A DNA stretch of 17,814 bases from Promethearchaeota archaeon (GTDB lineage: Archaea; Asgardarchaeota; Lokiarchaeia; Sigynarchaeales; SOKP01): positions 1 to 17,814 of the forward strand of contig JAEOTW010000023.1 in assembly GCA_016839655.1 (NCBI GenBank), read 5' to 3'. Within the stretch, counting starts at the first letter, position 1; each line of letters starts with the position of its first letter. A model generated the notes under the pieces. The model had not been told where the DNA came from and ran no database searches. It saw only the letters and a program-made list of their open reading frames with translations. The position numbers and the translations under genes were made by a program. Below are positions 6,845 to 13,990 of this stretch, piece after piece.

Positions 6845-8833
6845 TCATATATTTAATTGTTTAAAGAAACTTGGAAGTGTGTATTTAATTTGAACTTGAT
6901 TTTGATTTATAATTTCTATAACAGCGCGTATTAAGAATACATTTCTCAATTCTTCTTCAGGTTCGTAAATTTTCATTTTTGCTGTAGATTTTATTTTTAG
7001 AGTGTAATTTTCAGCTATCCCTGTAACATTTTCAGTTGTTTTCAATTTAATTCCAAGTAGACCAAGTTCATAATGAGAAATAATAAAGAGAATCTCGCCT
7101 TCTTTTTGAGTATTTTTTTCGAAATGAACAACTTCCAAAAAATCCTCTTTCAACTCTTTTGGGAGTTTAGCAAAGGGAATGATTTTTTTCCTTCCCGAAA
7201 TAAATTCAAAAGGGGTATATAATAGTGTATTAAAACTCGCAATTTTCTTAATTTGTTCATTATATTTTTCTATGTCTTTAATCTCATAAGCTTTATCCAA
7301 TAATATATCTAATTTATCAACCATATCTTCTGCTGAATAACCGACTAAAACAGTCGCAATATATGCCCTTTTTAATTTCTCAATTAATACTTCACTTTTA
7401 AATGATAACTTATAATCAATAGAAATTTCTAATGCTTGATTATAAAGATTTGCAGCAATTTGAGAATGACCTAATGCTAAAAAATAATCTCCAAGTTCAC
7501 TAAAAACGATTATTGCATCAAGGAAATTTTTATCTAAGTCCATCTTAGAGATTTCTTCCATTATATTCATTGCTGTATTCCTATCTTCACCTTGAATATA
7601 AATCGCAATCGCCTTTCCTATTAAACATTTAAGTCGTAGCTTATCATCTTCATAAATATCAGCTAGCTCTTCACTAAAATTATACTGCTTTATTGCTTTC
7701 TCATAAAGTCCATGAAATAAATATATCAAGGCTTTAATATAATTCAAAGTCAAACATGTTTTATAATTATGGATTATAACAGAAAATAATGCTGCTCTTT
7801 CAAGAGAATCTATAGCTGTATTAATACGACCTAAGGAAACCAATAAAAATGCTCTTAAGAATTCCATCTTACTAATTTCAGAGCAAATCAACTGTTCAAC
7901 TATTTCATAATCCTTTAGATTGGTTAATTGACCTGAAGCAACTTGAAGTAAAGAGACTAAAAAACCGTTCCCCGTTTTCAAAAATTTTATTGCATCTTTT
8001 GGTAAACTTTTAATTATCGCTTCACGAGCTCGAATTACATACTCCCTTGAGATCTTCAAATTTTCAAGAAATTTTTGAATCCCTAGTATGTTTTCCTCTT
8101 CACTTTGAGGAAGATCTTGGTTTGTGATGTATTTTTCCGCAATAGCTATTTCATTTAGATATTTAGAAGCACCAATCTCAAATTTTACACCAGTATCTGG
8201 ATTTTCTAATTCAATATCTTGAGTTAAAATCGAACTCTCTGTTACAGCTATTGCCTTTTCAATCAACCAAGTTATCTTTTGTTCAGCAGGATAAATTTTA
8301 GAGCGTTCAATCATGTAGGATAATGTGTAATTAAGACTTTTCTTCCAGATATCTTTAAAATACTTTCGCATCTGAGAATTTGTTGTTGATTTTTGAACCT
8401 TTAATAAAAAACTCGATAGTGATAATATATTTATTTTTCCTTTATAAAGCAAATTAGTATTTTTAGCTAACTTAAAATCATCTGTCACAAGATGTACAGG
8501 TGAGATTTCGGTTTTTTGTAATTGTTGATTTCCAACACATATAAGTGTGAGATCAGGATCTTGGGCAGGAAATCTTATATTATATTTACTTAGATCTTCT
8601 TTTATTTTATCAATTTCACTAAGAGAGGCTTTTTCCACATTAATAAAGCTCTTCATTTTGTCAGTATAAGTATGTGGTGCTTTAATTTCATTTAAAACTC
8701 TCTGAGAAATATAATACTGATAACCTAAATCTTCCCCAACTTTCCTTAAATTTCCTAAAATATTACGTGCTTTAATTTGCAACATACAAATGAAAAAATT
8801 CGCATCAAAAACAAATCTATTTGGATTATTCAT
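6845..8833 (-). CDS. PIN-domain protein with TPR-like helical repeats, function unknown
   Basis: This is a 662-residue protein in three parts. Residues 1-135 look like a PIN nuclease domain: FVFDANFF with Asp10, VLNEIKAP with Glu49, DPDLTLI with Asp92/94, and LVTDDFKLA with Asp118/119. These give the acidic set that binds Mg2+/Mn2+ in PIN ribonucleases. Residues about 320-530 form helical repeats of TPR type (for example ALIYLFHGLYEKAIKQYNFS and GDYFLALGHSQIAANLYNQA). Residues 560-662 appear strand-rich and end in KYTLPSFFKQLNI. There is no zinc ribbon, so it is not a standard Nob1. ATG at 8833 is the first codon of the conserved part. The neighbouring genes are convergent eS26 and divergent mobB. 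A role in RNA cleavage guided by a protein-binding scaffold is inference only. Confidence 0.75.
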   Translation of the reverse strand: MNNPNRFVFDANFFICMLQIKARNILGNLRKVGEDLGYQYYISQRVLNEIKAPHTYTDKMKSFINVEKASLSEIDKIKEDLSKYNIRFPAQDPDLTLICVGNQQLQKTEISPVHLVTDDFKLAKNTNLLYKGKINILSLSSFLLKVQKSTTNSQMRKYFKDIWKKSLNYTLSYMIERSKIYPAEQKITWLIEKAIAVTESSILTQDIELENPDTGVKFEIGASKYLNEIAIAEKYITNQDLPQSEEENILGIQKFLENLKISREYVIRAREAIIKSLPKDAIKFLKTGNGFLVSLLQVASGQLTNLKDYEIVEQLICSEISKMEFLRAFLLVSLGRINTAIDSLERAALFSVIIHNYKTCLTLNYIKALIYLFHGLYEKAIKQYNFSEELADIYEDDKLRLKCLIGKAIAIYIQGEDRNTAMNIMEEISKMDLDKNFLDAIIVFSELGDYFLALGHSQIAANLYNQALEISIDYKLSFKSEVLIEKLKRAYIATVLVGYSAEDMVDKLDILLDKAYEIKDIEKYNEQIKKIASFNTLLYTPFEFISGRKKIIPFAKLPKELKEDFLEVVHFEKNTQKEGEILFIISHYELGLLGIKLKTTENVTGIAENYTLKIKSTAKMKIYEPEEELRNVFLIRAVIEIINQNQVQIKYTLPSFFKQLNI

Positions 8834-8878
8834 TTGTTTAACGAGATTACTTAGATTGATTTAGACAAAACTTATTTT

Positions 8879-8908
8879 AATATATTATAGATAATAGAAT
8901 AATATATT
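8879..8908. repeat. 10-bp perfect inverted repeat in the PIN/mobB divergent spacer
   Basis: AATATATTAT (8879-8888) and ATAATATATT (8899-8908) are exact reverse complements separated by 10 nt. The element covers the likely TATA region of the minus-strand PIN gene (start 8833), so it could be a repressor site. Both arms are pure A/T, so chance occurrence is plausible. Confidence 0.35.
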
Positions 8909-8977
8909 TTTTTTTCATTAAATTAAATCAAAATAGAAAAAGTATCGAATATAAATAAGAGTATATCTCCTAGAATA

Positions 8978-8988
8978 TATTTATAGAT
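8978..8988 (+). promoter_or_regulatory. Probable TATA box of mobB
   Basis: TATTTATAGAT lies about 26-36 bp before the ATT at 9014. Transcription would then begin at or just before that codon, consistent with a leaderless message starting with ATT. Confidence 0.35.
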
Positions 8989-9013
8989 TTTTATTAAAAA
9001 GTAAACTGTGTGA

Positions 9014-9538
9014 ATTTCTATTTTATTAATAGATGTTGTGGGGTATTCGGGGTCTGGAAAGACTCTATTTATTACAAATGCAATAAAATTATTAAGAAAA
9101 AAATTGAATTATAAAGTTTCAGTAATAAAAAACGTGAAAGATCATCCAGTTGATAAAAAAGGAAAAGATTCTTATAGGTTCACTGAAGCAGGAGCTATTT
9201 TCTCTGTAATTCAAAATGCTAATAATGAAACTGCAATTTTTATGAAAATCAAGGAAGAAAATTTGAAGGATCTTTTAAAATGGATAAATTCTTACCCCAT
9301 TAAACCGGATATAACGTTTACAGAAGGTTTTAGAAACCTAAACAATCCTACAGTTCTATGTATATCTGATTTAGATGAAATTGAAGAACAATTGACTGAA
9401 AATGTTAAGGTGATATCAGGAACAATATGTTCGAAAGATATACCTGAAAAAAAAGTTTTTAATTTACCAATAATAGATATTGAGATTCAATTTTCAACAT
9501 TTTTAGAATTATTTAACATCTTTCCAAAACGGAGCTAA
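9014..9538 (+). CDS. mobB: MobB-like molybdopterin-guanine dinucleotide biosynthesis GTP-binding protein (apparent ATT start)
   Basis: MobB is a P-loop NTPase that assists nucleotide attachment to molybdopterin for Mo/W enzymes such as formate dehydrogenase. The Walker A motif is GYSGSGKT. Further family features are KNVKDHPVDKKGKDSYRF, TEAGAIFSVIQ and DITFTEGFRNL (Walker B region). The first conventional codon, GTG at 9038, would place Met one residue before the P-loop and remove the obligatory first beta strand. Extending upstream in frame gives ISILLIDVVGYSGSGKT, the expected strand, bounded by TGA at 9011-9013. ATT at 9014 (or 9020) is therefore the likely start, giving 174 residues. No Shine-Dalgarno is seen. 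The last 30 bp overlap the convergent 640-residue gene. No MobA or Mo/W enzyme gene is nearby. Confidence 0.8.
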   Translation: MSILLIDVVGYSGSGKTLFITNAIKLLRKKLNYKVSVIKNVKDHPVDKKGKDSYRFTEAGAIFSVIQNANNETAIFMKIKEENLKDLLKWINSYPIKPDITFTEGFRNLNNPTVLCISDLDEIEEQLTENVKVISGTICSKDIPEKKVFNLPIIDIEIQFSTFLELFNIFPKRS

Positions 9539-11431
9539 TTGTTGGCATAATATCTCAATTTCTTTTTTAATTTTTATATCAGTTATATCATTAACTAGAA
9601 GTTCACTTAGTTTCTTAGTGACCTCAATTTCATCTGTCGGATCGCTAACTGTATTTTGAATTTCTTGGATAAAATTGTTTAATGGAATTATAATCTCATT
9701 AATTATCCATACTTCGAAAAAGGGTTGGTCAGAAAAAGATTGGATGTTATATGTAATCATTATTTGTATTAATTCTTCAAGAGAATAAAAGAATTTATTT
9801 GGAATTGTTACATTATATTGTTCCAATTCTTTATTAAGTTGTTCTCTATTTAAACTTATTATATAATCAGGCCACACGTCATCAGAATAATTAATATCTT
9901 GAAAGACAAAAAGTTCTAAAACTCGTAAAGCAATATTTTTTCCAATATAGCGACTACGTGGATCAATGAAATTTACAGATGCTTCATTTGGAGAATTTCT
10001 CATAAAAATTTTATCAATTAGTACATAAAGAATTCTGCAAATATGATCAACTAAAATTTGAAATGTTAAAGGAGAATTCTCCGGATTTTCCATGAGAATT
10101 TCATTTTCTTGATCTATTTTTTGAGAAAAATCTGAATTTAAGCTTTTTAAGAATGTTTTAAAGAATCCAAAATTAAGTTGAGATATGTTCTTTTCAAATA
10201 TTTTTTTGAAGAATAGATTAATATTATGAATATTTGATAACGCTGATAAATTATTCAAAAATTCCTTAATATTTTTAATGGAATTTGCTCCTATTACATC
10301 ATCTACGCCTTTATTATACTGATTTAATGTCGTTTTAAAAACTTCGGGTAAAAAAAGTAAATCTCCTACTTCTAGTGCTTCGAGACCACTTCCAAAATAG
10401 TATTTCATATATAATAGAAATAGATTTAATTGTGATTTTGGTGAAGGTAGGTTATTTGCTTGGAAAGTTGAATAAAGAGTAGATTTTTTATCAAGATATT
10501 CAAAAAATTTGAGGATAGCAGTTTTTTTTTCTGTGGAATAATTGAGATTAACGAGGAATTCTTTTTTGATAACATCTAACTTTGAAAATACTGAATCTTC
10601 TACTCTTGCACCCACAAAATTAAAAAAGTCTAATAAAGGAGAGAAACTTTGAAGCAAATTACATTTTTTGTAGAAATAATATAGAAGATCAACCAATTTT
10701 TCTTTTGAAGAAGGATATTCATTTAAAGCAATTTCATATAATTTTTCTCTTCCTTTATACAAATTCTCAAAAAAAGATTCTGGAATCCCTTTAATTTGTC
10801 TTAAAAAATAATATAAGATCATTTTATAATAAGATTCAAAGATCTCATCCTTGCTGTCTTTACAAATTATAAGGAAATTCAAATTTTTATTCAAACCTTC
10901 ATTTTTTATGATAATAGCATCAAGTAAAATAAATATGTTTTCCCGAATTACATTCCTAATAACCATTCCTAAGAGTCGAACAATAAAATATAAGTATCCA
11001 GTAATTATTGAAAATCCAAAAAGATTATCAATTTGAAAGTCATTAGAGATATTTACAAATTTTTCTTCCTCGATTGGGTCTAACTGGTAATTATATTCAA
11101 AAAAAATGATCTTTTCAGATATCTTTTCTTTACTAAATAACTCAAGGGAATTTTCTCCAAAGCTAAAAAAAACTTGTAAAAATGATCTAAATAAATCATG
11201 AAAATTTTCATAAAAAAATGAAGTAAAGCTCTTTTTAATAATACGAGTTTGATTTCTTCTTTGAAAATTTTCCCATCTTAAACTAATATCATTTTTAAAT
11301 TTATCAAATTCTGGATTATTATTCTCTAAAAGATTTAACAAAATGTTATTAATAGATTTAAGACTTAAATCCTGAAATTGTGTCCTTTTTGTTAGATTTT
11401 CAACAATATGTTTTAATTCTTTATAAGCCAC
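9509..11431 (-). CDS. Large helical protein of unknown function (640 residues)
   Basis: I do not recognise this protein. It is rich in Leu, Phe, Asn, Lys and Glu and looks mostly alpha-helical. A hydrophobic stretch, IITGYLYFIVRLLGMVIRNV, lies in the first third; it could be a membrane-associated or buried helix, but there is no signal peptide. No P-loop, zinc cysteine set or catalytic signature stands out, and cysteines are few and scattered. The start is GTG (11429-11431), with TATA-like minus-strand AATATAAAG about 26-36 bp upstream, suggesting a leaderless mRNA. The 3' end overlaps mobB by 30 bp on the opposite strand. The uninterrupted 641-codon frame in such A/T-rich DNA makes it a real gene. 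Helical-repeat scaffolding is a guess. Confidence 0.75.
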   Translation of the reverse strand: MAYKELKHIVENLTKRTQFQDLSLKSINNILLNLLENNNPEFDKFKNDISLRWENFQRRNQTRIIKKSFTSFFYENFHDLFRSFLQVFFSFGENSLELFSKEKISEKIIFFEYNYQLDPIEEEKFVNISNDFQIDNLFGFSIITGYLYFIVRLLGMVIRNVIRENIFILLDAIIIKNEGLNKNLNFLIICKDSKDEIFESYYKMILYYFLRQIKGIPESFFENLYKGREKLYEIALNEYPSSKEKLVDLLYYFYKKCNLLQSFSPLLDFFNFVGARVEDSVFSKLDVIKKEFLVNLNYSTEKKTAILKFFEYLDKKSTLYSTFQANNLPSPKSQLNLFLLYMKYYFGSGLEALEVGDLLFLPEVFKTTLNQYNKGVDDVIGANSIKNIKEFLNNLSALSNIHNINLFFKKIFEKNISQLNFGFFKTFLKSLNSDFSQKIDQENEILMENPENSPLTFQILVDHICRILYVLIDKIFMRNSPNEASVNFIDPRSRYIGKNIALRVLELFVFQDINYSDDVWPDYIISLNREQLNKELEQYNVTIPNKFFYSLEELIQIMITYNIQSFSDQPFFEVWIINEIIIPLNNFIQEIQNTVSDPTDEIEVTKKLSELLVNDITDIKIKKEIEILCQQLAPFWKDVK

Positions 11432-11456
11432 TTTTGATCGAGTATTTAATCTGTTT

Positions 11457-11470
11457 AACTTTATATTCGG
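11457..11470 (-). promoter_or_regulatory. Probable TATA box of the 640-residue gene
   Basis: On the minus strand CCGAATATAAAGTT lies about 26-39 bp before the GTG start at 11431, the archaeal TATA position for a leaderless transcript. Confidence 0.35.
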
Positions 11471-11601
11471 TTTTTAACAACCCTAAGAAAAAATGCTATT
11501 ATAAATAAAAAGAAAATTTTAAAATAAAAATCTTAGTCATGTACAGATAATAAGGTTTAATTAAGAATTATTTATCTTTCTTATTTGAATTTGGATAAAA
11601 T

Positions 11602-12630
11602 TTAAAATAATTTCGTAATTTCATCCGTTGCTGAGAATTTAAGCAGTTCTTTTTTTCCATCTCCCTTTTTAACTACTAAACCTTCTTTTTTGGAGGTAAA
11701 AATACCTATCTTTTCGGCATTTATTTTATTACTTCTTAAAAGATCTACTAAACCCGCTGAATCTTCTTGATTTACAGCAATTAATAAGGATCCAGATGAT
11801 AAAGTGTTGTACGGGTTAATATTAAAAATCTCACTTAAGATCTTTGGCTCTGGTAAAACTAGTATTTTTTCTTCATCAATTATCACCCCTGTATTAGAAG
11901 CAATCGTCATTTCAGCAATTGCCATTGCTAAACCACCTTCCGTGACGTCGTGGCAAGACTTAATTTTAAAATGATTATTTGCTAAAAGTGCTTCATCCAA
12001 AACACTTATTCCCGGATTATATAGATATTTCCTGCAATTTTCTATAAACTTATGATTAAATCCATGATTTAATAATTCATCTTCTTTTTCACGACCGATA
12101 ATAGAGGTACCTTCAATAAAAATCCCTTTTGTTAAAATTAAGGCATCTCCAGATTCTGCTCCTGAAGTAAGTACGAGTTTATTTTTATCTACTTCTCCAA
12201 TTAAAGAACCAATCACAATTGGTCTAGAAAGCTCTGGTGTAACTTCGGTATGTCCTCCTATAACAGTTATTTCCATTGATTTACAGGTGTTATGAATATC
12301 ATTAAATATCTTATTAATCATCTGACTTGTTGTATATTTAGCGGGTAATAATATCGTTGATTGAAACCATTTTGGTGTAGCTCCTGTACATACGAGATCA
12401 TTTACATTTACTATTACTGCATAATAACCAATCTCATTAGTTGCGAAAGTAATAGGATCTGTTTTAGCTACAAGATAATTATCACCGGGTATCTCTATAA
12501 CTGCAGCATCTTCACCAATTTTGGATCCCATTATTACTCTATTATCTTGAATTTCTATTTCTGAGAGTAGATGGGCTAAATACTCATGTTTAAGTTTTCC
12601 AAGAGTAAATTTTTCATTAACTCTTTTCAT
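11602..12630 (-). CDS. AIR synthase-related protein, HypE-like (PurM/ThiL/SelD superfamily)
   Basis: The superfamily binds and activates substrates with ATP. Visible motifs are IGEDAAVI (38-45, Mg-ATP aspartates), KTDPITF (56-62), VNVNDLVCTGATPKWF (74-89), VIGGHTEV (123-130) and, in the C-terminal half, CHDVTEGGLAMAIAEM (226-241). The layout and the HDVTEGG block are closest to HypE, which dehydrates a thiocarboxamide to make the cyanide ligand of NiFe hydrogenases. The C-terminus ends EITKLF and lacks the HypE PRxC tail that carries the catalytic cysteine. Archaea have HypE-related proteins of this tailless type whose reaction is not settled, so I do not call it hypE. Length 342 is normal. 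No other hyp gene is in the window. The minus-strand start ATG follows AAGAGA at about 9 nt. Confidence 0.85.
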   Translation of the reverse strand: MKRVNEKFTLGKLKHEYLAHLLSEIEIQDNRVIMGSKIGEDAAVIEIPGDNYLVAKTDPITFATNEIGYYAVIVNVNDLVCTGATPKWFQSTILLPAKYTTSQMINKIFNDIHNTCKSMEITVIGGHTEVTPELSRPIVIGSLIGEVDKNKLVLTSGAESGDALILTKGIFIEGTSIIGREKEDELLNHGFNHKFIENCRKYLYNPGISVLDEALLANNHFKIKSCHDVTEGGLAMAIAEMTIASNTGVIIDEEKILVLPEPKILSEIFNINPYNTLSSGSLLIAVNQEDSAGLVDLLRSNKINAEKIGIFTSKKEGLVVKKGDGKKELLKFSATDEITKLF

Positions 12631-12675
12631 TGTTATAGTCTCTTTAGGATTCCATGATTTATTAAAATTTTGAGC

Positions 12676-12690
12676 AATTACCCCGTAATT
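12676..12690. repeat. Short palindrome in the HypE-like/membrane protein divergent spacer
   Basis: AATTA-CCCCG-TAATT is a 15-bp interrupted palindrome, and TGAT-ACA-ATCA follows at 12708-12718. They lie between two divergently transcribed genes and could be regulatory, but the arms are short. Confidence 0.2.
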
Positions 12691-12768
12691 AGTTTTTTAT
12701 AATAATCTGATACAATCAATTATAGTACCCTAAAATTTAAAATTCATTACTTCCTTGAGGATATTAAG

Positions 12769-12778
12769 CTATAAAATT
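12769..12778 (+). promoter_or_regulatory. Probable TATA box of the small membrane protein gene
   Basis: CTATAAAATT-type sequence is centred about 32 bp before ATG 12806. It favours ATG 12806 over the upstream TTG 12755 as start, because a TTG start would place this element inside the coding region. Confidence 0.35.
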
Positions 12779-12805
12779 CCCTTAACAAAACAGAGTCTGT
12801 GCAAA

Positions 12806-13327
12806 ATGGGATTTGGAAAAGCATTTTTATTCAGTTTAATCGCTTTTGTTGGTATAAACTTTATTTTTACAATGATTTATTTTGCTTTTACTGATTTTAG
12901 TCAATTGATCAGCATAATTCAAAATTACCCCTTAATGATCTTATATTATTTATTTGGTTCAGTAATTAGTGCACCCTCTGCAATTTTTAATTGGACAATA
13001 GCGGAACCTTTTCTTCTAAGTAATATGGATATGTTGATATTTGGATTAGGACATTTAATCGCTCCTTTAATAGCAGCAATTCTTGCAGGGAGATTTGGTG
13101 AAAGTAAAATCCAATCTTTTGGAGGATGGCTTTTAACAGCGGTCGTAAGCACTGCTTCTGTAATAGTAGCAGTCTGGTTAAGTCCTTATACTGCAGGTAC
13201 ATTGATTGCCATTTATCTTTGGGCTTCAACTGATGTTATTCTAGTTTTAGCAATAATAAGTTGTTTGATAAATATTGTTTTCTATGGGTTTTTTGCCTTA
13301 CTTCTTTCTAAAGAAGAATATTACTAA
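12806..13327 (+). CDS. Small integral membrane protein of unknown function
   Basis: The 173-residue protein (from ATG 12806) has about four membrane helices: GKAFLFSLIAFVGINFIFTM at the N-terminus, then LMILYYLFGSVI, a glycine/alanine-rich HLIAPLIAAILAGRFG segment, WLLTAVVSTASVIVAVWL, and a final IISCLINIVFYGFFALLL. GRFGES followed by WLL resembles the small archaeal membrane proteins that have no assigned function. No catalytic or transport signature is evident. TTG 12755 would add 17 residues of polar sequence, but a TATA-like element and the hydrophobic start favour the ATG. It is divergent from the HypE-like gene. A T-run terminator follows at 13347. Confidence 0.7.
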   Translation: MGFGKAFLFSLIAFVGINFIFTMIYFAFTDFSQLISIIQNYPLMILYYLFGSVISAPSAIFNWTIAEPFLLSNMDMLIFGLGHLIAPLIAAILAGRFGESKIQSFGGWLLTAVVSTASVIVAVWLSPYTAGTLIAIYLWASTDVILVLAIISCLINIVFYGFFALLLSKEEYY

Positions 13328-13653
13328 CCCAAATTTAGATTTTCAATTTTTTTTTCTTTTATTCACGATAAAATTGTTAAAAATTTGGTGTTATTTTTAT
13401 AGTCAAATTCAAATATACAATTTAGAAGGGACACAAAATTTTCAATCTTACATTGGATTTCGCCTTTAATATTCTATTTTTAATTATACCTTGAATTTTG
13501 CATTCCTTCTTTTCTCCTTTTTATATAGCTTGTGAATTTTTTGTTTTAGGATTTTTTATAATATATTAATGGGTTAATAGAATGCTAACTCTGAAATTAA
13601 TATAAGAAAAATAATAGTATTAGTAAATTTCAATCTATAAGGTTATTAATAGT
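13328..13653. other. 326-bp gap, T-rich, no gene seen
   Basis: The stretch has frequent stops in all frames apart from one short out-of-frame overlap with the upstream gene end. It begins with a T-run terminator. AATATAAGAAAA (around 13600) could be the TATA region of the next ORF. No tRNA, CRISPR or repeat array is visible. Confidence 0.4.
13347..13360 (+). terminator. T-run terminator after the membrane protein gene
   Basis: Nine T residues, one C and four more T residues begin 20 nt past the stop codon at 13325-13327, the typical archaeal intrinsic termination signal. No strong stem precedes it. Confidence 0.4.
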
Positions 13654-13983
13654 ATGAGTTCGGGAAAAATAGAACAAAATTTTTTTAAAATCGTTCAAGA
13701 CGATTTGCCTTTTAACGAATCTGCTATTTTTTATGAAGATAATTTACATAAAAGTCATCAATTTAAATCTAAATTTTATAATGAAGGAAGAAATATAGAA
13801 TTTGATTATAAGATTCAGGATCTATCATTTGGAGTAAGAAATAACAATTTTGATACAATAAAAAAAATCCATTATATTTTAAAATATTCTCAAGATCTTA
13901 CTCAAAAACAAAAATTTGACTACTGTAGTAATCAACGATTTTATATGAAATTATATTTAAAGGGCATTTCTGAAAGAATTTAA
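13654..13983 (+). CDS. Small orphan protein, 109 residues
   Basis: I do not recognise this protein. It is polar and rich in Lys, Asn, Phe, Tyr and Asp, with a single Cys and no membrane segment or known motif. AAGGTTAT lies about 7 nt before the ATG and resembles the ribosome-binding site used by the Lrp-like gene. The ORF ends 7 nt before the convergent acyl-CoA synthetase gene, which leaves little spare DNA and favours a real gene. The A/T-rich codon content alone does not prove coding, because random ORFs in this genome can reach 60-80 codons. Confidence 0.5.
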   Translation: MSSGKIEQNFFKIVQDDLPFNESAIFYEDNLHKSHQFKSKFYNEGRNIEFDYKIQDLSFGVRNNNFDTIKKIHYILKYSQDLTQKQKFDYCSNQRFYMKLYLKGISERI

Positions 13984-13990
13984 AGATATG

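Noticed and set aside
6813..6848. 11-codon ORF on the minus strand whose ATG overlaps the PIN gene stop (ATGA)
   Set aside because: The overlap is typical of translational coupling, but an 11-residue product with no similarity is most likely chance.
6845..8833. Calling the PIN-TPR protein Nob1
   Set aside because: It lacks the zinc ribbon that follows the PIN domain in Nob1 and is several times longer because of the TPR-like region.
9033..9064. ATG at 9033 as the mobB start
   Set aside because: It is in a different frame from the P-loop and would need a frameshift; its own frame gives no MobB sequence.
12755..12805. TTG 12755 as start of the small membrane protein
   Set aside because: The added 17 residues are polar and not family-like, and a good TATA-like element would fall inside the coding region; ATG 12806 is preferred, though not proven.
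13275..13469. 64-codon plus-strand ORF across the end of the membrane protein gene
   Set aside because: It starts inside the upstream gene in another frame, its composition is Phe/Leu/Ile from T-rich DNA, and it runs through the T-run terminator.
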